Shown one piece after another: positions 50,374-60,005 of a stretch of DNA of 64,000 nucleotides. The stretch lies in contig OZ271833.1 of assembly GCA_965601665.1 (NCBI GenBank), positions 1 to 64,000 of the forward strand, read 5' to 3'. The stretch's first letter is position 1. The number at the start of each line of letters is the position of its first letter. Both the position numbers and the translations under genes were made by a program. The DNA comes from JANQNX01 sp965601665. GTDB taxonomy: Bacteria > Pseudomonadota > Gammaproteobacteria > Eutrophobiales > Eutrophobiaceae. The notes under the pieces are model-generated. The model did not search any database and was not told the DNA's origin. It saw nothing but the letters and a program-made list of their open reading frames with translations.

Positions 50374-52811
50374 CAGCGTTTAACTGTTTTTGCAATACGT
50401 GTAGCGTTCAATACTACAACCAGTGAACTCAAAGACATACCCAGTGCCGCCATCCATGGTGCGAGCCAGCCTGCTATCGCAAACGGTAATGCAACAAGAT
50501 TATAACCAATGGCCCAGCCGAAGTTGGCACGTATCGTCGTTGATGCCTTTCTGGCGATAGTCAGTAAATTGCCAATACTATTTATATCCTGGTTTAGTAA
50601 CAGGATGTCTGCATTCAACTTTGTCAGGTCACTGGCCTCGGTCATAGCAATAGCCACGTTGGCCTGAGCAAACGCCGGCGCGTCGTTGATTCCGTCCCCG
50701 ACTATGCAGACTATATGTCCCTGTTGTTGCAGTGCGGCAAGCTGGGCAAGCTTGTCATCGGGTTTGAGCTCGGCCAGGTAATTTTCTATGCCCAGGTTTT
50801 CCGCACACTGCTGTACAGCACTGTGATGATCGCCGCTCATGAGCATAACCTGGTAGCCCTTGCGCTGTAATGATGACACCAGCTCAGCACTGTTTTGCCT
50901 GAGCGTATCCTCGAAGTACAGGCTGGCGACAATTTCAGTATCGGTGGCCATGACGATTCGACGTAAATCCGGTTCAGCATGTTGCAGCTGCGCTGATTCT
51001 TCACGACAACATGAACGTACAAACTGCTCGGTACCTATATACCAGTTTTGGCCATCAATGTTGCCGGCGATACCCTCGCCCGGAAAGTTGCGTAACTCGT
51101 CGTTGATTAGGTTGCCCTTGATATCACTTGCATTAAGTATGGCTTTTGCCAGTGGATGTTCAGAGCCTGATTCCAGTCTTGCAGCAAGATTAACGATTGC
51201 TTCCCTGCTATACCCGTCTGCGTAAATGTCGATATGTTTTAATTCAAGCTGTCCGGTAGTCAACGTGCCGGTTTTGTCGAATACGAAACAATCAACCTTG
51301 GTTAACGATTCCAGCGCATTACGTTCCAGCAGCGCCATGCCTTTTTGTATCAGCGTACTTGCTGCAACCGACATCGCGGTAGGCATGGCCAGGGACAACG
51401 CGCACGGGCAACTGACCACCAGTACCGCCACCGTAATCGGCAACCACCTGGCAGGGTCAGAGATGTACCAGTAACTGGCAACTGCTGCAGCGATAGAAAG
51501 GATGGCGATGATAAATATTGACACAAGCCGATCGGCAAACTGTATCGTGCGTGTTTTTTGTGAGCCAGCCGCTTCGATCATCCTTGTCACGCCTGATAAA
51601 AACGTGGCCTCGCCAATCTGTTTTACCTGTACCGTCAGGGGTGATTCGATATTGACGCTTCCGCCGATCACATTCATGCCCGAACGCTTTTCAAGTGGCA
51701 GGCTTTCACCTGAAAGTATTGATTCATCAACGGTTGAATGCCCGGAGACGACCGTGCCGTCTACCGGTATTACTTCACCAGGCTTGACGAGGATGAGTTC
51801 ATCTACTGCCAACCTGCCGATATCAATTGCCTCGGTTTCCCCGTCCTCACCAAGTCGGGTGGCATAGGCCGGTAGTACAGACAGGATATTATCGAGATAG
51901 GCCACAGACTTTTTACGGGACATAAATTCAAAGTAACGACCGGCAAGCACGAAAAACACAAACATGACGATGGAATCATAATAAACATGCCCGCTTCCCT
52001 TGAGGGTTGCCGTAATGCTGCCCACCATCGCAATCAGTAACCCGAGTGATATGGGAATATCCATACCTGGATGCCGGTTCCTGATATCCCGAAATGCACC
52101 CATGAAGATCTTTCTTGCCGAGTAAAGCAATACAGGCAGTGTCAACACCAGGCTGATCCAGGACAGGAAGCGTCGATAAACATCTTCGATGCCCGAGTAT
52201 TCGCCGAAATATAGCGCGATGGCAATCATCATGACCTGCATACCAAACAGGCCGGCGATACCCAGACTGATAAGCTGTGATTTGCGTTCGTCCTCGTAGA
52301 ACTGTTCGCGCTGTTGATGATTGTAAGGCTGGCTTTTATAGCCGAGCCGGAGAATGGCAGCGAGAATATCACTTAAGCGTATTTTTTGTTCCTGCCAGCT
52401 AACGCGGCAGCGCTGGGTGGTGAAGTTGACCTGGATTGCGTCGATCCCTTCCATGGCCGCAATGCGCGATTCGATCAGCCATGTGCAGGCAGGACAGCTG
52501 ATGCCATCGATGATTAACGAGGCTTCTTTTGAATCAGCATTGAGCGCCTGCACGAACCCGTCCTGTACCTGCGGCAGATTAAATACATCCAGCTTGCGCA
52601 GTTCGTCCGGTACCAGTTCAGATGGCTTCTCGGGTAGTTCTGTCCGGTGACGATAATAATCCGTTAATCCCATAGTAATTATCTGCTCGGCAACGGCCTG
52701 ACAGCCAGGGCAGCACATGGGTTGCGGCGTATTCTCTATAGTCACGCTCAGTTTTATTGAGCTAGGCACGGGTTCGCCGCAGTGAAAACAGGTGTTTAGG
52801 CGCTGATCCAT
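50373..52811 (-). CDS. ccoI: CcoI/FixI copper-transporting P-type ATPase for cbb3 assembly
   Basis: About 812 aa. The N-terminal Cys-rich segment (CFHCGEP … CCPGCQAVAEQI) and an HMA domain (DGISCPACTWLIESR) precede the ATPase core with SCPCALSL, DKTGTLTTG, SEHPLA and GDGINDAPAF. These features distinguish CcoI from CopA. It supplies copper to the cbb3 active site. ATG 52811 is preferred to a GTG two codons upstream. Confidence 0.95.
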   Translation of the reverse strand: MDQRLNTCFHCGEPVPSSIKLSVTIENTPQPMCCPGCQAVAEQIITMGLTDYYRHRTELPEKPSELVPDELRKLDVFNLPQVQDGFVQALNADSKEASLIIDGISCPACTWLIESRIAAMEGIDAIQVNFTTQRCRVSWQEQKIRLSDILAAILRLGYKSQPYNHQQREQFYEDERKSQLISLGIAGLFGMQVMMIAIALYFGEYSGIEDVYRRFLSWISLVLTLPVLLYSARKIFMGAFRDIRNRHPGMDIPISLGLLIAMVGSITATLKGSGHVYYDSIVMFVFFVLAGRYFEFMSRKKSVAYLDNILSVLPAYATRLGEDGETEAIDIGRLAVDELILVKPGEVIPVDGTVVSGHSTVDESILSGESLPLEKRSGMNVIGGSVNIESPLTVQVKQIGEATFLSGVTRMIEAAGSQKTRTIQFADRLVSIFIIAILSIAAAVASYWYISDPARWLPITVAVLVVSCPCALSLAMPTAMSVAASTLIQKGMALLERNALESLTKVDCFVFDKTGTLTTGQLELKHIDIYADGYSREAIVNLAARLESGSEHPLAKAILNASDIKGNLINDELRNFPGEGIAGNIDGQNWYIGTEQFVRSCCREESAQLQHAEPDLRRIVMATDTEIVASLYFEDTLRQNSAELVSSLQRKGYQVMLMSGDHHSAVQQCAENLGIENYLAELKPDDKLAQLAALQQQGHIVCIVGDGINDAPAFAQANVAIAMTEASDLTKLNADILLLNQDINSIGNLLTIARKASTTIRANFGWAIGYNLVALPFAIAGWLAPWMAALGMSLSSLVVVLNATRIAKTVKR

Positions 52812-52929
52812 AATCACGAAAAAAGCTTGATCTCCTGCTGCAGTGCAATATAATGTTGCAATGCAATATGAAAACGCAAAAATATAGTTAACTTACTGAT
52901 ATTAATAAAATTATTTAAGGGTCAATACA

Positions 52930-53058
52930 ATGTCACTAGTCTCAGCTACTTTGCTTACTGCCATATCAGGCACTCTGGTTATCTCAACCTTACTACTCAC
53001 AAGGGCCATTATTGACAATCTTCGCTCCGGTGATACGGACAATAACGTCACACTGTAA
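52930..53058 (+). CDS. Small single-helix membrane protein (42 aa)
   Basis: ATG 52930 with AAGGG upstream opens a 42-codon frame: MSLVSATLLTAISGTLVIS with a helix to about 25, then RAIIDNLRSGDTDN. It ends 25 bp before a strong terminator (53083-53110), so it is a free-standing transcript divergent from ccoI. The locus suggests a cbb3-related microprotein, but the sequence does not match what I know of CcoM. Confidence 0.6.
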   Translation: MSLVSATLLTAISGTLVISTLLLTRAIIDNLRSGDTDNNVTL

Positions 53059-53082
53059 ACCCCGCCCTACTGTTACAACATC

Positions 53083-53110
53083 AAAAGCCGAATCGAGTTC
53101 GGCTTTTTTT
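53083..53110 (+). terminator. Intrinsic terminator after the 42-aa gene
   Basis: AAAAGCCGAA-tcgag-TTCGGCTTTT with seven T. Confidence 0.9.
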
Positions 53111-53165
53111 ATGGCCGCCTAGTATACGGTCTACCATTACCCGTTTTGTTGCAATGCCGTATTTT

Positions 53166-53179
53166 TTGATCTGGATCAA
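53166..53179 (+). promoter_or_regulatory. FNR/Anr box of the DUF6455-ompW transcript
   Basis: TTGATCTGGATCAA matches the consensus exactly. A GATAAT -10 box (53201-53206) sits at class II spacing, giving a start near 53213. Confidence 0.88.
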
Positions 53180-53239
53180 GATACCTTGCGCATGGGTATA
53201 GATAATGTCCTCACTGATAAAAACACAGATAAAGACATT

Positions 53240-53605
53240 ATGAACCTAGTATCTATCTTAATCATTGCTATCCCGGTGCTGACACTGGTGGTAGTCACCG
53301 TACAGTTGGTGCGTGCACTGGCTGGAAACGTTACCAACGGCAAACGGGTCCGCGAGGATCTGGCCGATCAGATTAACGGATTGCCCTTTGGCAACATGCT
53401 TGCTGTAGAGGGAGTTGACCAGAACACCTTATTACATCGTGTTTCCCTGGTTGATGTCAGGCAGGACATTGTTCGCTGTCGCGGATGTGAAGAAAAGCAG
53501 GCCTGCAAGACTGTACTGGATGACGCGGAACAGGGCGGCAATGCTGAAATACCTGATTTTTGCGCTAACCAGAACGCCATTCAACAACACAAGCTATCTA
53601 TGTAA
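53240..53605 (+). CDS. DUF6455-like membrane protein under FNR control
   Basis: 121 aa from ATG 53240: one N-terminal helix (VSILIIAIPVLTLVVVTVQLV), then a domain with CRGCEEKQACK and IPDFCANQ, the Cys pattern of DUF6455. In-frame codons from 53186 lie upstream of the predicted transcript start and are excluded. The Cys set could bind metal; function unknown. ompW follows after 34 bp and probably shares the transcript. Confidence 0.75.
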   Translation: MNLVSILIIAIPVLTLVVVTVQLVRALAGNVTNGKRVREDLADQINGLPFGNMLAVEGVDQNTLLHRVSLVDVRQDIVRCRGCEEKQACKTVLDDAEQGGNAEIPDFCANQNAIQQHKLSM

Positions 53606-53639
53606 TTAATTTTCACATTAAAGACAGAGGATTTTTCTA

Positions 53640-54350
53640 ATGAAAAACAACAATAAATTGCTACTCACTACAGGCCTTGTTTTGGCTACGCTGCTTACCA
53701 GCACCATTTCCACCAGCGCTTACGCTGTCGATGAAAAATGGAAAGTACGTTTTCGCGGTATTGGTATTATTCCTGATGATTCAAGTAATAATATTACCGC
53801 AAATGGTACGACGGGATTGAATGCCGGCGTGGAAGTAAATGAAGCATTCGTGCCGGAGTTCGATATTACCTACATGATAACGCCGCACTGGGGTGTTGAA
53901 GCTATAGCGGGAATAGCAAAACATGATGTATCAATAGAAGGCAGCGACGGTGTCTTGTTGACCGGTCTTGGTATTAATGACGGGTTCGAGATTTTTGACA
54001 CCTGGGTTCTACCGCCGACAGTAACACTGCAATATCACTTCATGCCAGAGAGTAACATTCGCCCTTATGTAGGCGTGGGTGTTAACTACACGGCAACCCT
54101 GTTTGATGATGCGACGGATCAATTAGAGGCTATATTGGGCCCGGTTGATGTCTCTACTAGCAATAGCTGGGGTTATGCGCTTCAGGCAGGTCTCGATTAC
54201 GACATCAACGACAGCTGGTTTTTCAACGTCGATGTAAAATACATAGATATCAATACCACAGCCAAACTGGGATTCACCGGCGGCAACCTGGAAGTCGACC
54301 TGGACATCAATCCATTTGTCGTGGGCGCTGGTGTTGGTTATCGTTTCTAG
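53640..54350 (+). CDS. ompW: OmpW-family outer-membrane protein
   Basis: 236 aa with a signal peptide (…STISTSAYA) and the OmpW pattern: WKVRFRGIGIIPDD, EFDITYMITPHWGVEAIAGI, LPPTVTLQYHF, RPYVGVGVNYT and the terminal VVGAGVGYRF. It forms an 8-strand barrel for small hydrophobic molecules. FNR-driven ompW is known in enteric bacteria, which fits the upstream box. Closed by a strong terminator. Confidence 0.95.
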   Translation: MKNNNKLLLTTGLVLATLLTSTISTSAYAVDEKWKVRFRGIGIIPDDSSNNITANGTTGLNAGVEVNEAFVPEFDITYMITPHWGVEAIAGIAKHDVSIEGSDGVLLTGLGINDGFEIFDTWVLPPTVTLQYHFMPESNIRPYVGVGVNYTATLFDDATDQLEAILGPVDVSTSNSWGYALQAGLDYDINDSWFFNVDVKYIDINTTAKLGFTGGNLEVDLDINPFVVGAGVGYRF

Positions 54351-54364
54351 ATTAAACCTTTGAG

Positions 54365-54397
54365 CAAGGCTTGGTACAAAATATTTACCAAGCCTTG
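54365..54397 (+). terminator. Hairpin after ompW
   Basis: A perfect 12-bp inverted repeat CAAGGCTTGGTA / TACCAAGCCTTG around a 9-nt AT-rich loop. It lacks a long T-run. Confidence 0.75.
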
Positions 54398-54478
54398 TGG
54401 TAATTATTAATTCAGGGTTTATACTACGAATCATAACTATAAAAAGATGTATTTACAGATACCAAGTAGGAGTGTTTT

Positions 54479-55936
54479 ATGTCTGAGAGTGTAGCCGCGC
54501 AGGCCTCTACAATTTTGGACGACAGTTCGACTTATAACTACAAAGTAGTACGACAGTTTGCCATTATGACCATTGTTTGGGGATTGGTCGGCATGCTTGT
54601 CGGAGTCTTACTTGCCGCCCAGCTGGCATGGCCAGTTCTTAACTTTGATATACCTTACCTGACGTTCAGCCGACTTCGGCCCTTGCATACCAATGCGGTG
54701 ATATTTGCGTTTGGTGGTTGTGCCTTGTTTGCCACGTCATATTACGTTGTGCAGCGCACAGCACATGCGCGATTGTTCAGTGACAAACTTGCCGCATTTA
54801 CCTTTTGGGGTTGGCAGGCTGTTATCGTTTCCGCGGCAATTACCCTGCCGCTAGGCATAACGACCTCAAAGGAATACGCAGAGCTTGAATGGCCCATTGA
54901 TATTCTGATTGCCGTCGTCTGGGTCGCGTATGCCATCAACTTTTTTGGCACGCTGGTCATGCGCAAGGTTAAACATATTTACGTGGCTAACTGGTTTTTC
55001 GGTGCATTTATTATCACCGTAGCCGTTCTGCATATATTTAACAGCATGGCCTTGCCGGTCAGCCTGACCAAATCCTACTCTGCGTATGCCGGCGTACAGG
55101 ACGCCATGGTGCAGTGGTGGTACGGACATAACGCGGTTGGGTTCTTCCTGACAGCCGGCTTCCTTGGCATGATGTACTACTTCGTGCCCAAGCAGGCCAA
55201 CCGTCCTGTGTTTTCGTATCGACTTTCTATTGTGCATTTCTGGGCGTTGACGTTTACCTATATCTGGGCTGGTCCGCACCATTTGCATTACACAGCATTA
55301 CCGGACTGGACCCAGTCACTGGGTATGGTGATGTCGATTATCCTGCTGGCGCCATCATGGGGCGGTATGATTAACGGTATCATGACGCTATCAGGCGCCT
55401 GGCATAAGTTACGCACCGACCCGGTATTACGACTGTTAATTGTTTCGCTGTCTTTCTATGGCATGTCGACGTTTGAAGGTCCGATGATGTCGATTAAGAC
55501 GGTTAACGCGTTATCGCATTTCACCGACTGGACCATTGGTCACGTGCATTCCGGTGCCCTGGGGTGGGTGGCATTCATCAGCCTGGGTGCCATTTATTAC
55601 CTGATGCCACGACTATACGGCCGTGAAATTTACAGTGTGAAGCTGATTGAAGTTCACTTCTGGGTTTCAACCATCGGCATCGTTCTTTACATCGTTGCGA
55701 TGTGGGTGGCGGGTATCATGCAAGGTTTGATGTGGCGCGCAGTGAATGATGATGGCACGCTGACATACAGCTTTATTGAGTCTGTTGAAGCGATGCATCC
55801 TTTTTATATCTTACGTTTCCTGGGTGGCTTGTTATTCCTGCTGGGTACAGCAGTAATGGCCTACAACCTGTGGATGACAGTCAAGGGAAGCAAACCGGTG
55901 ACGGCCGCAATACCGCAGCCAGCCGGTGCGCACTAG
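54479..55936 (+). CDS. ccoN: cbb3 cytochrome oxidase subunit I
   Basis: 485 aa, about twelve helices with the cbb3 haem/Cu ligands: LRPLHTNAVIF, WWYGHNAVGFFLTAGFLGMMYYFVPK, GPHHLHYTALPDW and IGHVHSGALGW. It is the high-affinity terminal oxidase core reducing O2 and pumping protons. First of ccoNOQP. Confidence 0.97.
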   Translation: MSESVAAQASTILDDSSTYNYKVVRQFAIMTIVWGLVGMLVGVLLAAQLAWPVLNFDIPYLTFSRLRPLHTNAVIFAFGGCALFATSYYVVQRTAHARLFSDKLAAFTFWGWQAVIVSAAITLPLGITTSKEYAELEWPIDILIAVVWVAYAINFFGTLVMRKVKHIYVANWFFGAFIITVAVLHIFNSMALPVSLTKSYSAYAGVQDAMVQWWYGHNAVGFFLTAGFLGMMYYFVPKQANRPVFSYRLSIVHFWALTFTYIWAGPHHLHYTALPDWTQSLGMVMSIILLAPSWGGMINGIMTLSGAWHKLRTDPVLRLLIVSLSFYGMSTFEGPMMSIKTVNALSHFTDWTIGHVHSGALGWVAFISLGAIYYLMPRLYGREIYSVKLIEVHFWVSTIGIVLYIVAMWVAGIMQGLMWRAVNDDGTLTYSFIESVEAMHPFYILRFLGGLLFLLGTAVMAYNLWMTVKGSKPVTAAIPQPAGAH

Positions 55937-55946
55937 GGGGTGAATC

Positions 55947-56561
55947 ATGGCTTTTAATCACTCGGTTATCGAAAAGAATATCGGCCTGATGATAATCCTG
56001 ATTGTGCTCACGATTAGCGTGGGTGCCCTGGTGCAAATCGTGCCACTGTTTTTCCAACATTCAACCACTGAACCGGTCGAGGGGCTTGAGCCTTATTCAC
56101 CACTTGAAATTGTTGGTCGAGATGTCTATGTGCGCGAGGGTTGTTACACATGCCACTCACAGATGATTCGACCCTTCCGTGCAGAGGTGGAACGCTACGG
56201 ACACTACTCACTGGCAGGCGAATTTGTCTATGACCGTCCTTTCCAGTGGGGTTCAAAGCGTACCGGTCCTGACCTGCATCGAGTCGGCGGTCGTTATAGT
56301 GATGATTGGCATCGGGTGCATTTGATTAATCCACGCGATGTGGTGCCTGAATCTATCATGCCGGGTTATCCATGGCTGCAAACGGCTGAACTGGATGACA
56401 GGAACATTCAGAAAAAGATGGAAGTGTTGCGTACATTAGGCGCGCCTTACACTGACGAGCAAATAGCAAAGGCCCCGGAGGAACTGGTAGGTAAAACCGA
56501 GATGGATGCCATCATCGCTTATCTACAAGACCTGGGCACTTCAGTTACGACGAGGCGTTAG
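55947..56561 (+). CDS. ccoO: cbb3 oxidase monohaem cytochrome c subunit
   Basis: 204 aa with an N-terminal anchor helix, haem motif CYTCHSQMIRPF, GSKRTGPDLHRVGGRYSDDWH and distal Met in SIMPGYPWL. Full family length. Confidence 0.97.
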   Translation: MAFNHSVIEKNIGLMIILIVLTISVGALVQIVPLFFQHSTTEPVEGLEPYSPLEIVGRDVYVREGCYTCHSQMIRPFRAEVERYGHYSLAGEFVYDRPFQWGSKRTGPDLHRVGGRYSDDWHRVHLINPRDVVPESIMPGYPWLQTAELDDRNIQKKMEVLRTLGAPYTDEQIAKAPEELVGKTEMDAIIAYLQDLGTSVTTRR

Positions 56562-56563
56562 GC

Positions 56564-56737
56564 ATGAGTACGATTCTTTCTATCTGGACTGTCGCGGTCT
56601 TTGTGATCTTCGTCGGTATCGTCTTCTGGGTCTTGTCCAAAAGCAAAGAAGACTTCGATGAACAGGCCAATATACCGTTCAACGAAGAAGATAATCCTGA
56701 AAAAAAATTAACAAATAAGGAGGCGCAGCATGGCTGA
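56564..56737 (+). CDS. ccoQ: cbb3 oxidase subunit IV
   Basis: 57 aa: one membrane helix (SIWTVAVFVIFVGIVFWVL) followed by the acidic tail SKSKEDFDEQANIPFNEED typical of CcoQ. It overlaps the start of ccoP by 8 nt. Confidence 0.92.
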   Translation: MSTILSIWTVAVFVIFVGIVFWVLSKSKEDFDEQANIPFNEEDNPEKKLTNKEAQHG

Positions 56738-57644
56738 TTTTACCAGTGATATATGGTCCTGGTTTATAGCCCTGACGACCATCATAAGCATCGTTGTTCT
56801 ATTTATAATGGTGTTTATCCTATCCTCCGGCAAAAAACCCACGGATAAGGACGGCAACGTTGAAACCATGGGGCATGTCTGGGATGAGAACCTGGAAGAG
56901 TACAACAATCCGTTGCCACGCTGGTGGTTATACATGTTTATCGTCACCTTGGTTTGGGGTTGCGCCTACCTGATCTTCTATCCGGGACTCGGCGCCTATG
57001 CCGGTGTAGGCGAATGGACTTCAAAGGGGCAGTATGAAAACGAAAAGGCCCAGGCCGATGAAAAATACAGCCCTATCTTTGAGCAGTATCACAATACTGA
57101 TATGAAACAGCTGGTCGGTAATGCAGATGCCATGGAAATAGGTGAAAGATTGTATGCCAGTTACTGTACACAATGTCACGGTTCCGATGCACGTGGTGCC
57201 AGGGGCTATCCAAACTTGCGTGATGATGACTGGTTGTACGGGGGTGAACCTGACAATATATACAAGACCATTGTCAATGGCCGCAAGGCAGCAATGCCTG
57301 CATGGGCCGATCTTCTCAGCAATGAAGATATTTTCAATGTCGTGAGTTATGTTGAGTCAATGTCAGGCAGAACTGTTGATGGCAAGCATGCAGCGCTGGG
57401 TAAGGACATTTATAACACTAACTGTGCGATTTGCCATGGCGGAGACGGCAAGGGCAACTACATGTTTGGAGCACCAAACCTGACTGATGATATCTGGTTA
57501 TATGGTGGTTCGCAGAAGAAAATAACGGAATCTGTTGTTAAAGGACGGAACGGTATCATGCCTGCGCACAAGGAGTTCCTGGGCGAAGCCAAGATACATA
57601 TTCTTTCAGCTTACATATATAGCCTGTCTAACGAAACCAACTAG
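56730..57644 (+). CDS. ccoP: cbb3 oxidase dihaem cytochrome c subunit
   Basis: 304 aa with two N-terminal helices, NPLPRWWLYMF, and two haem sites, CTQCHGSDARG and CAICHGGDGKG, each with a downstream Met. It takes electrons from soluble cytochromes. Confidence 0.96.
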   Translation: MADFTSDIWSWFIALTTIISIVVLFIMVFILSSGKKPTDKDGNVETMGHVWDENLEEYNNPLPRWWLYMFIVTLVWGCAYLIFYPGLGAYAGVGEWTSKGQYENEKAQADEKYSPIFEQYHNTDMKQLVGNADAMEIGERLYASYCTQCHGSDARGARGYPNLRDDDWLYGGEPDNIYKTIVNGRKAAMPAWADLLSNEDIFNVVSYVESMSGRTVDGKHAALGKDIYNTNCAICHGGDGKGNYMFGAPNLTDDIWLYGGSQKKITESVVKGRNGIMPAHKEFLGEAKIHILSAYIYSLSNETN

Positions 57645-57647
57645 ATA

Positions 57648-57935
57648 ATGGAAATCATTGCTGGCATCGGCAAGACCGCAACGTTTTACCGGGTCGCCGC
57701 TGTCATGTGGCTTTCATTCCTGATGGCGGGCGTTGCCACAGGTGCCTTTTTTTCGGCGATTGACCCGCTGCAGTTGAAACCCTGTGTTGATTTTCCGGAA
57801 GTGGGCCGCACCGCGGCCTATTCGATTGGCTTCTTGTTATTCTGGTTATTGACATCGTCTTCCAGTCTACTGTCGGTATTTTTCCTATACCCGACAAAAG
57901 ACGATAAATCATCGGCTCAAGAAAACGATCATTAG
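57648..57935 (+). CDS. Two-helix membrane protein inside the cco cluster (95 aa)
   Basis: Helices at about 16-37 and 57-80 flank a polar loop with one Cys (LKPCVDFPEVG). It lies 3 bp after ccoP and 15 bp before ccoG, clearly within the operon. I do not recognise the family; an assembly role for cbb3 is suggested only by position. Confidence 0.72.
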   Translation: MEIIAGIGKTATFYRVAAVMWLSFLMAGVATGAFFSAIDPLQLKPCVDFPEVGRTAAYSIGFLLFWLLTSSSSLLSVFFLYPTKDDKSSAQENDH

Positions 57936-57950
57936 TTGTAACGTGTTGCT

Positions 57951-59357
57951 ATGAGCATGCAGGACCCATCAGTTTCCAGCGCGGCATCAGCCGCGCAAAA
58001 AGAATCCGAGCTTCTTTACGAGAAGCGCGAGAAGATTTATCCGCGAGAAGTACATGGTATTTTTGCACGGCTGCGTTCTTCTGCTGCGATGGCCATGCTC
58101 GCGCTGTATTTTGTACAACCGTGGATAGATTTAAAAGGTGAACAAATTGTATTGTTTGATTTACCGGCCAGGAAATTTCATATCTATGGCCTGACTTTCT
58201 GGCCGCAGGATTTCCTGTTTCTTGCATTCATACTGATTATTCTTGCTTTTAGCCTGTTTTTTTTTACTGCATTGGCCGGTCGCCTATGGTGCGGATATGC
58301 CTGCCCGCAAACCGTATGGACGGAAGTCTATTTCTGGGTTGAACGTAAGCTGGAGGGTACACCTAACCAGCAACGCAAGCTGGATAAAAGTTCATTGTCA
58401 GGCAAGAAAGCCTTGCTAAAGGCGAGTAAACATTTTATCTGGTTAGCGATTGCCTTTTTGACCGCGTTTACATTTGTCGCTTACTTCAGCCCGGCCAAGG
58501 AATTAAGTCGGGACTTGATGACGTTTGATGCGCACGGTTGGGAAGTGTTCTGGATTTTCTTCTTCACTATGGCCACCTATGTGAATGCCGGCTGGATGCG
58601 CGAGCAGGTTTGTAAATATATGTGTCCCTATGCGCGTTTCCAGAGTGCCATGTTCGACGACGAAACATTGATCATTTCCTACGATGAGAAGCGCGGTGAA
58701 CCAAGGGGCTCACGTCGATCTGATTCTGCTAAAGAAGGGCTGGGTGACTGCATCAACTGTACGATGTGCGTGCAGGTTTGCCCGACCGGCATAGATATAC
58801 GTGATGGCTTGCAATACGAGTGTATTGGCTGTTCTGCCTGTGTCGACGTTTGTGATCAGGTCATGGAGAAAATGAATTATCCGAAGGGGCTGATACGCTA
58901 CACAACACAAAATGCGATGGAAGGTAAGAAAAGTCGGATCATCAGACCGCGTATTGTGATCTACTTTTGTATCCTGTCGTTACTCAGTACGATTTTCCTT
59001 GTTACCATACTGACGCGCTCGGTGATTGATCTGAATATTATTCGTGACAGAAACCAGTTGTTCCGTGAAACCCAGGGTTATATTGAGAATATCTATACCT
59101 TGAAATTGATTAATATGGATAACGTTGCCCATCAATTCGTCGTTACTGCAGATGGTATTGATGGTCTGATTCTCATGAAGGACAAGGAGGCAGTGCAGGT
59201 CGCTGCCGGTGACGTGGTTGAGCTACCGGTACGGCTGCGGGCCCGCGAAGATGAACTTGCAGGTCAGCGCACAGAGGTGTTCTTTAACCTGGTTGCTGAA
59301 GACACGGAAGATATGTCTATCAGGCAAAAAGCCGCTTTTATTGGACCATTACCATGA
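57951..59357 (+). CDS. ccoG: CcoG, membrane ferredoxin-like cbb3 assembly protein
   Basis: 468 aa with several helices, RLWCGYACPQTVWTEVYFWVE, MREQVCKYMCPYARFQSAM, and two [4Fe-4S] clusters (CINCTMCVQVCPTGIDIRDG; CIGCSACVDVCDQV), then an Ig-like periplasmic tail. CcoG reduces Cu(II) for cbb3 assembly. Confidence 0.96.
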   Translation: MSMQDPSVSSAASAAQKESELLYEKREKIYPREVHGIFARLRSSAAMAMLALYFVQPWIDLKGEQIVLFDLPARKFHIYGLTFWPQDFLFLAFILIILAFSLFFFTALAGRLWCGYACPQTVWTEVYFWVERKLEGTPNQQRKLDKSSLSGKKALLKASKHFIWLAIAFLTAFTFVAYFSPAKELSRDLMTFDAHGWEVFWIFFFTMATYVNAGWMREQVCKYMCPYARFQSAMFDDETLIISYDEKRGEPRGSRRSDSAKEGLGDCINCTMCVQVCPTGIDIRDGLQYECIGCSACVDVCDQVMEKMNYPKGLIRYTTQNAMEGKKSRIIRPRIVIYFCILSLLSTIFLVTILTRSVIDLNIIRDRNQLFRETQGYIENIYTLKLINMDNVAHQFVVTADGIDGLILMKDKEAVQVAAGDVVELPVRLRAREDELAGQRTEVFFNLVAEDTEDMSIRQKAAFIGPLP

Positions 59358-59833
59358 GCCGCACTAACGACGAACATCCGGTCAAACCCTGGCACAGGGA
59401 ATACTATGTCTGGATGGTGATATTTTTCCCAATGCTCGCCGTAGTTGCGGGTGTTTATACAATCCATCTTGCGATCACTTCCGATGATGGACTGGTTGTT
59501 GATGACTATTACAAGAAGGGCCTGGAAATTAACCGCACGCTTGAGCGTGATCAGATTGCCAGTAGTTATGATCTTAAAGCGGATGTCAGTTTTGAGCCCG
59601 CACTCAAGGAAGTCATCATCGTACTCTCTGCTAACAATGAATTTTCTTACCCCGAAACGATTGAAGCCGTATTTCTTAACGCAACCCGTGCCGGTCTTGA
59701 TGAAACAGCGAGGCTTATACATACCGGTGACCATGTTTACCGGGGGCAACTTCCCGCGCTGACAACAGGTAAATGGTATCTGCAATTACAAGATAATAAC
59801 TGGCGTCTGAGCCAGGAATTACTCGTAGACTAG
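59354..59833 (+). CDS. ccoH: CcoH/FixH-family cbb3 assembly protein
   Basis: 159 aa: PWHREYYVWMVIFFPMLAVVAGVYT helix, then the DDYYKKGLEINRTLERD motif of FixH and a periplasmic beta domain ending in WYLQLQDNNWRL. It overlaps the ccoG stop by 4 nt. Confidence 0.95.
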   Translation: MSRTNDEHPVKPWHREYYVWMVIFFPMLAVVAGVYTIHLAITSDDGLVVDDYYKKGLEINRTLERDQIASSYDLKADVSFEPALKEVIIVLSANNEFSYPETIEAVFLNATRAGLDETARLIHTGDHVYRGQLPALTTGKWYLQLQDNNWRLSQELLVD

Positions 59834-60005
59834 GCATATCCGATAGCAGTCGGCAGTCTTCTTTGCCGTCATGAAAATTCCCGGTAAAAGCCCCGAAAGG
59901 AACTGTTTGTGTTCGGCTTCATTCATAATTAGTTGTTATTTCTCAATAAGCAACCTATTATAATTAATTCTGATTCTTTAAATATAACATAACTATTTGT
60001 TTATT

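Noticed and set aside
52930..53058. Calling the 42-aa protein CcoM
   Set aside because: Size and location fit, but I see no sequence agreement with the CcoM I know, so it stays unnamed.
53186..53239. N-terminal extension of the DUF6455 protein
   Set aside because: The FNR box and -10 box place the transcript start near 53213, downstream of that start codon.
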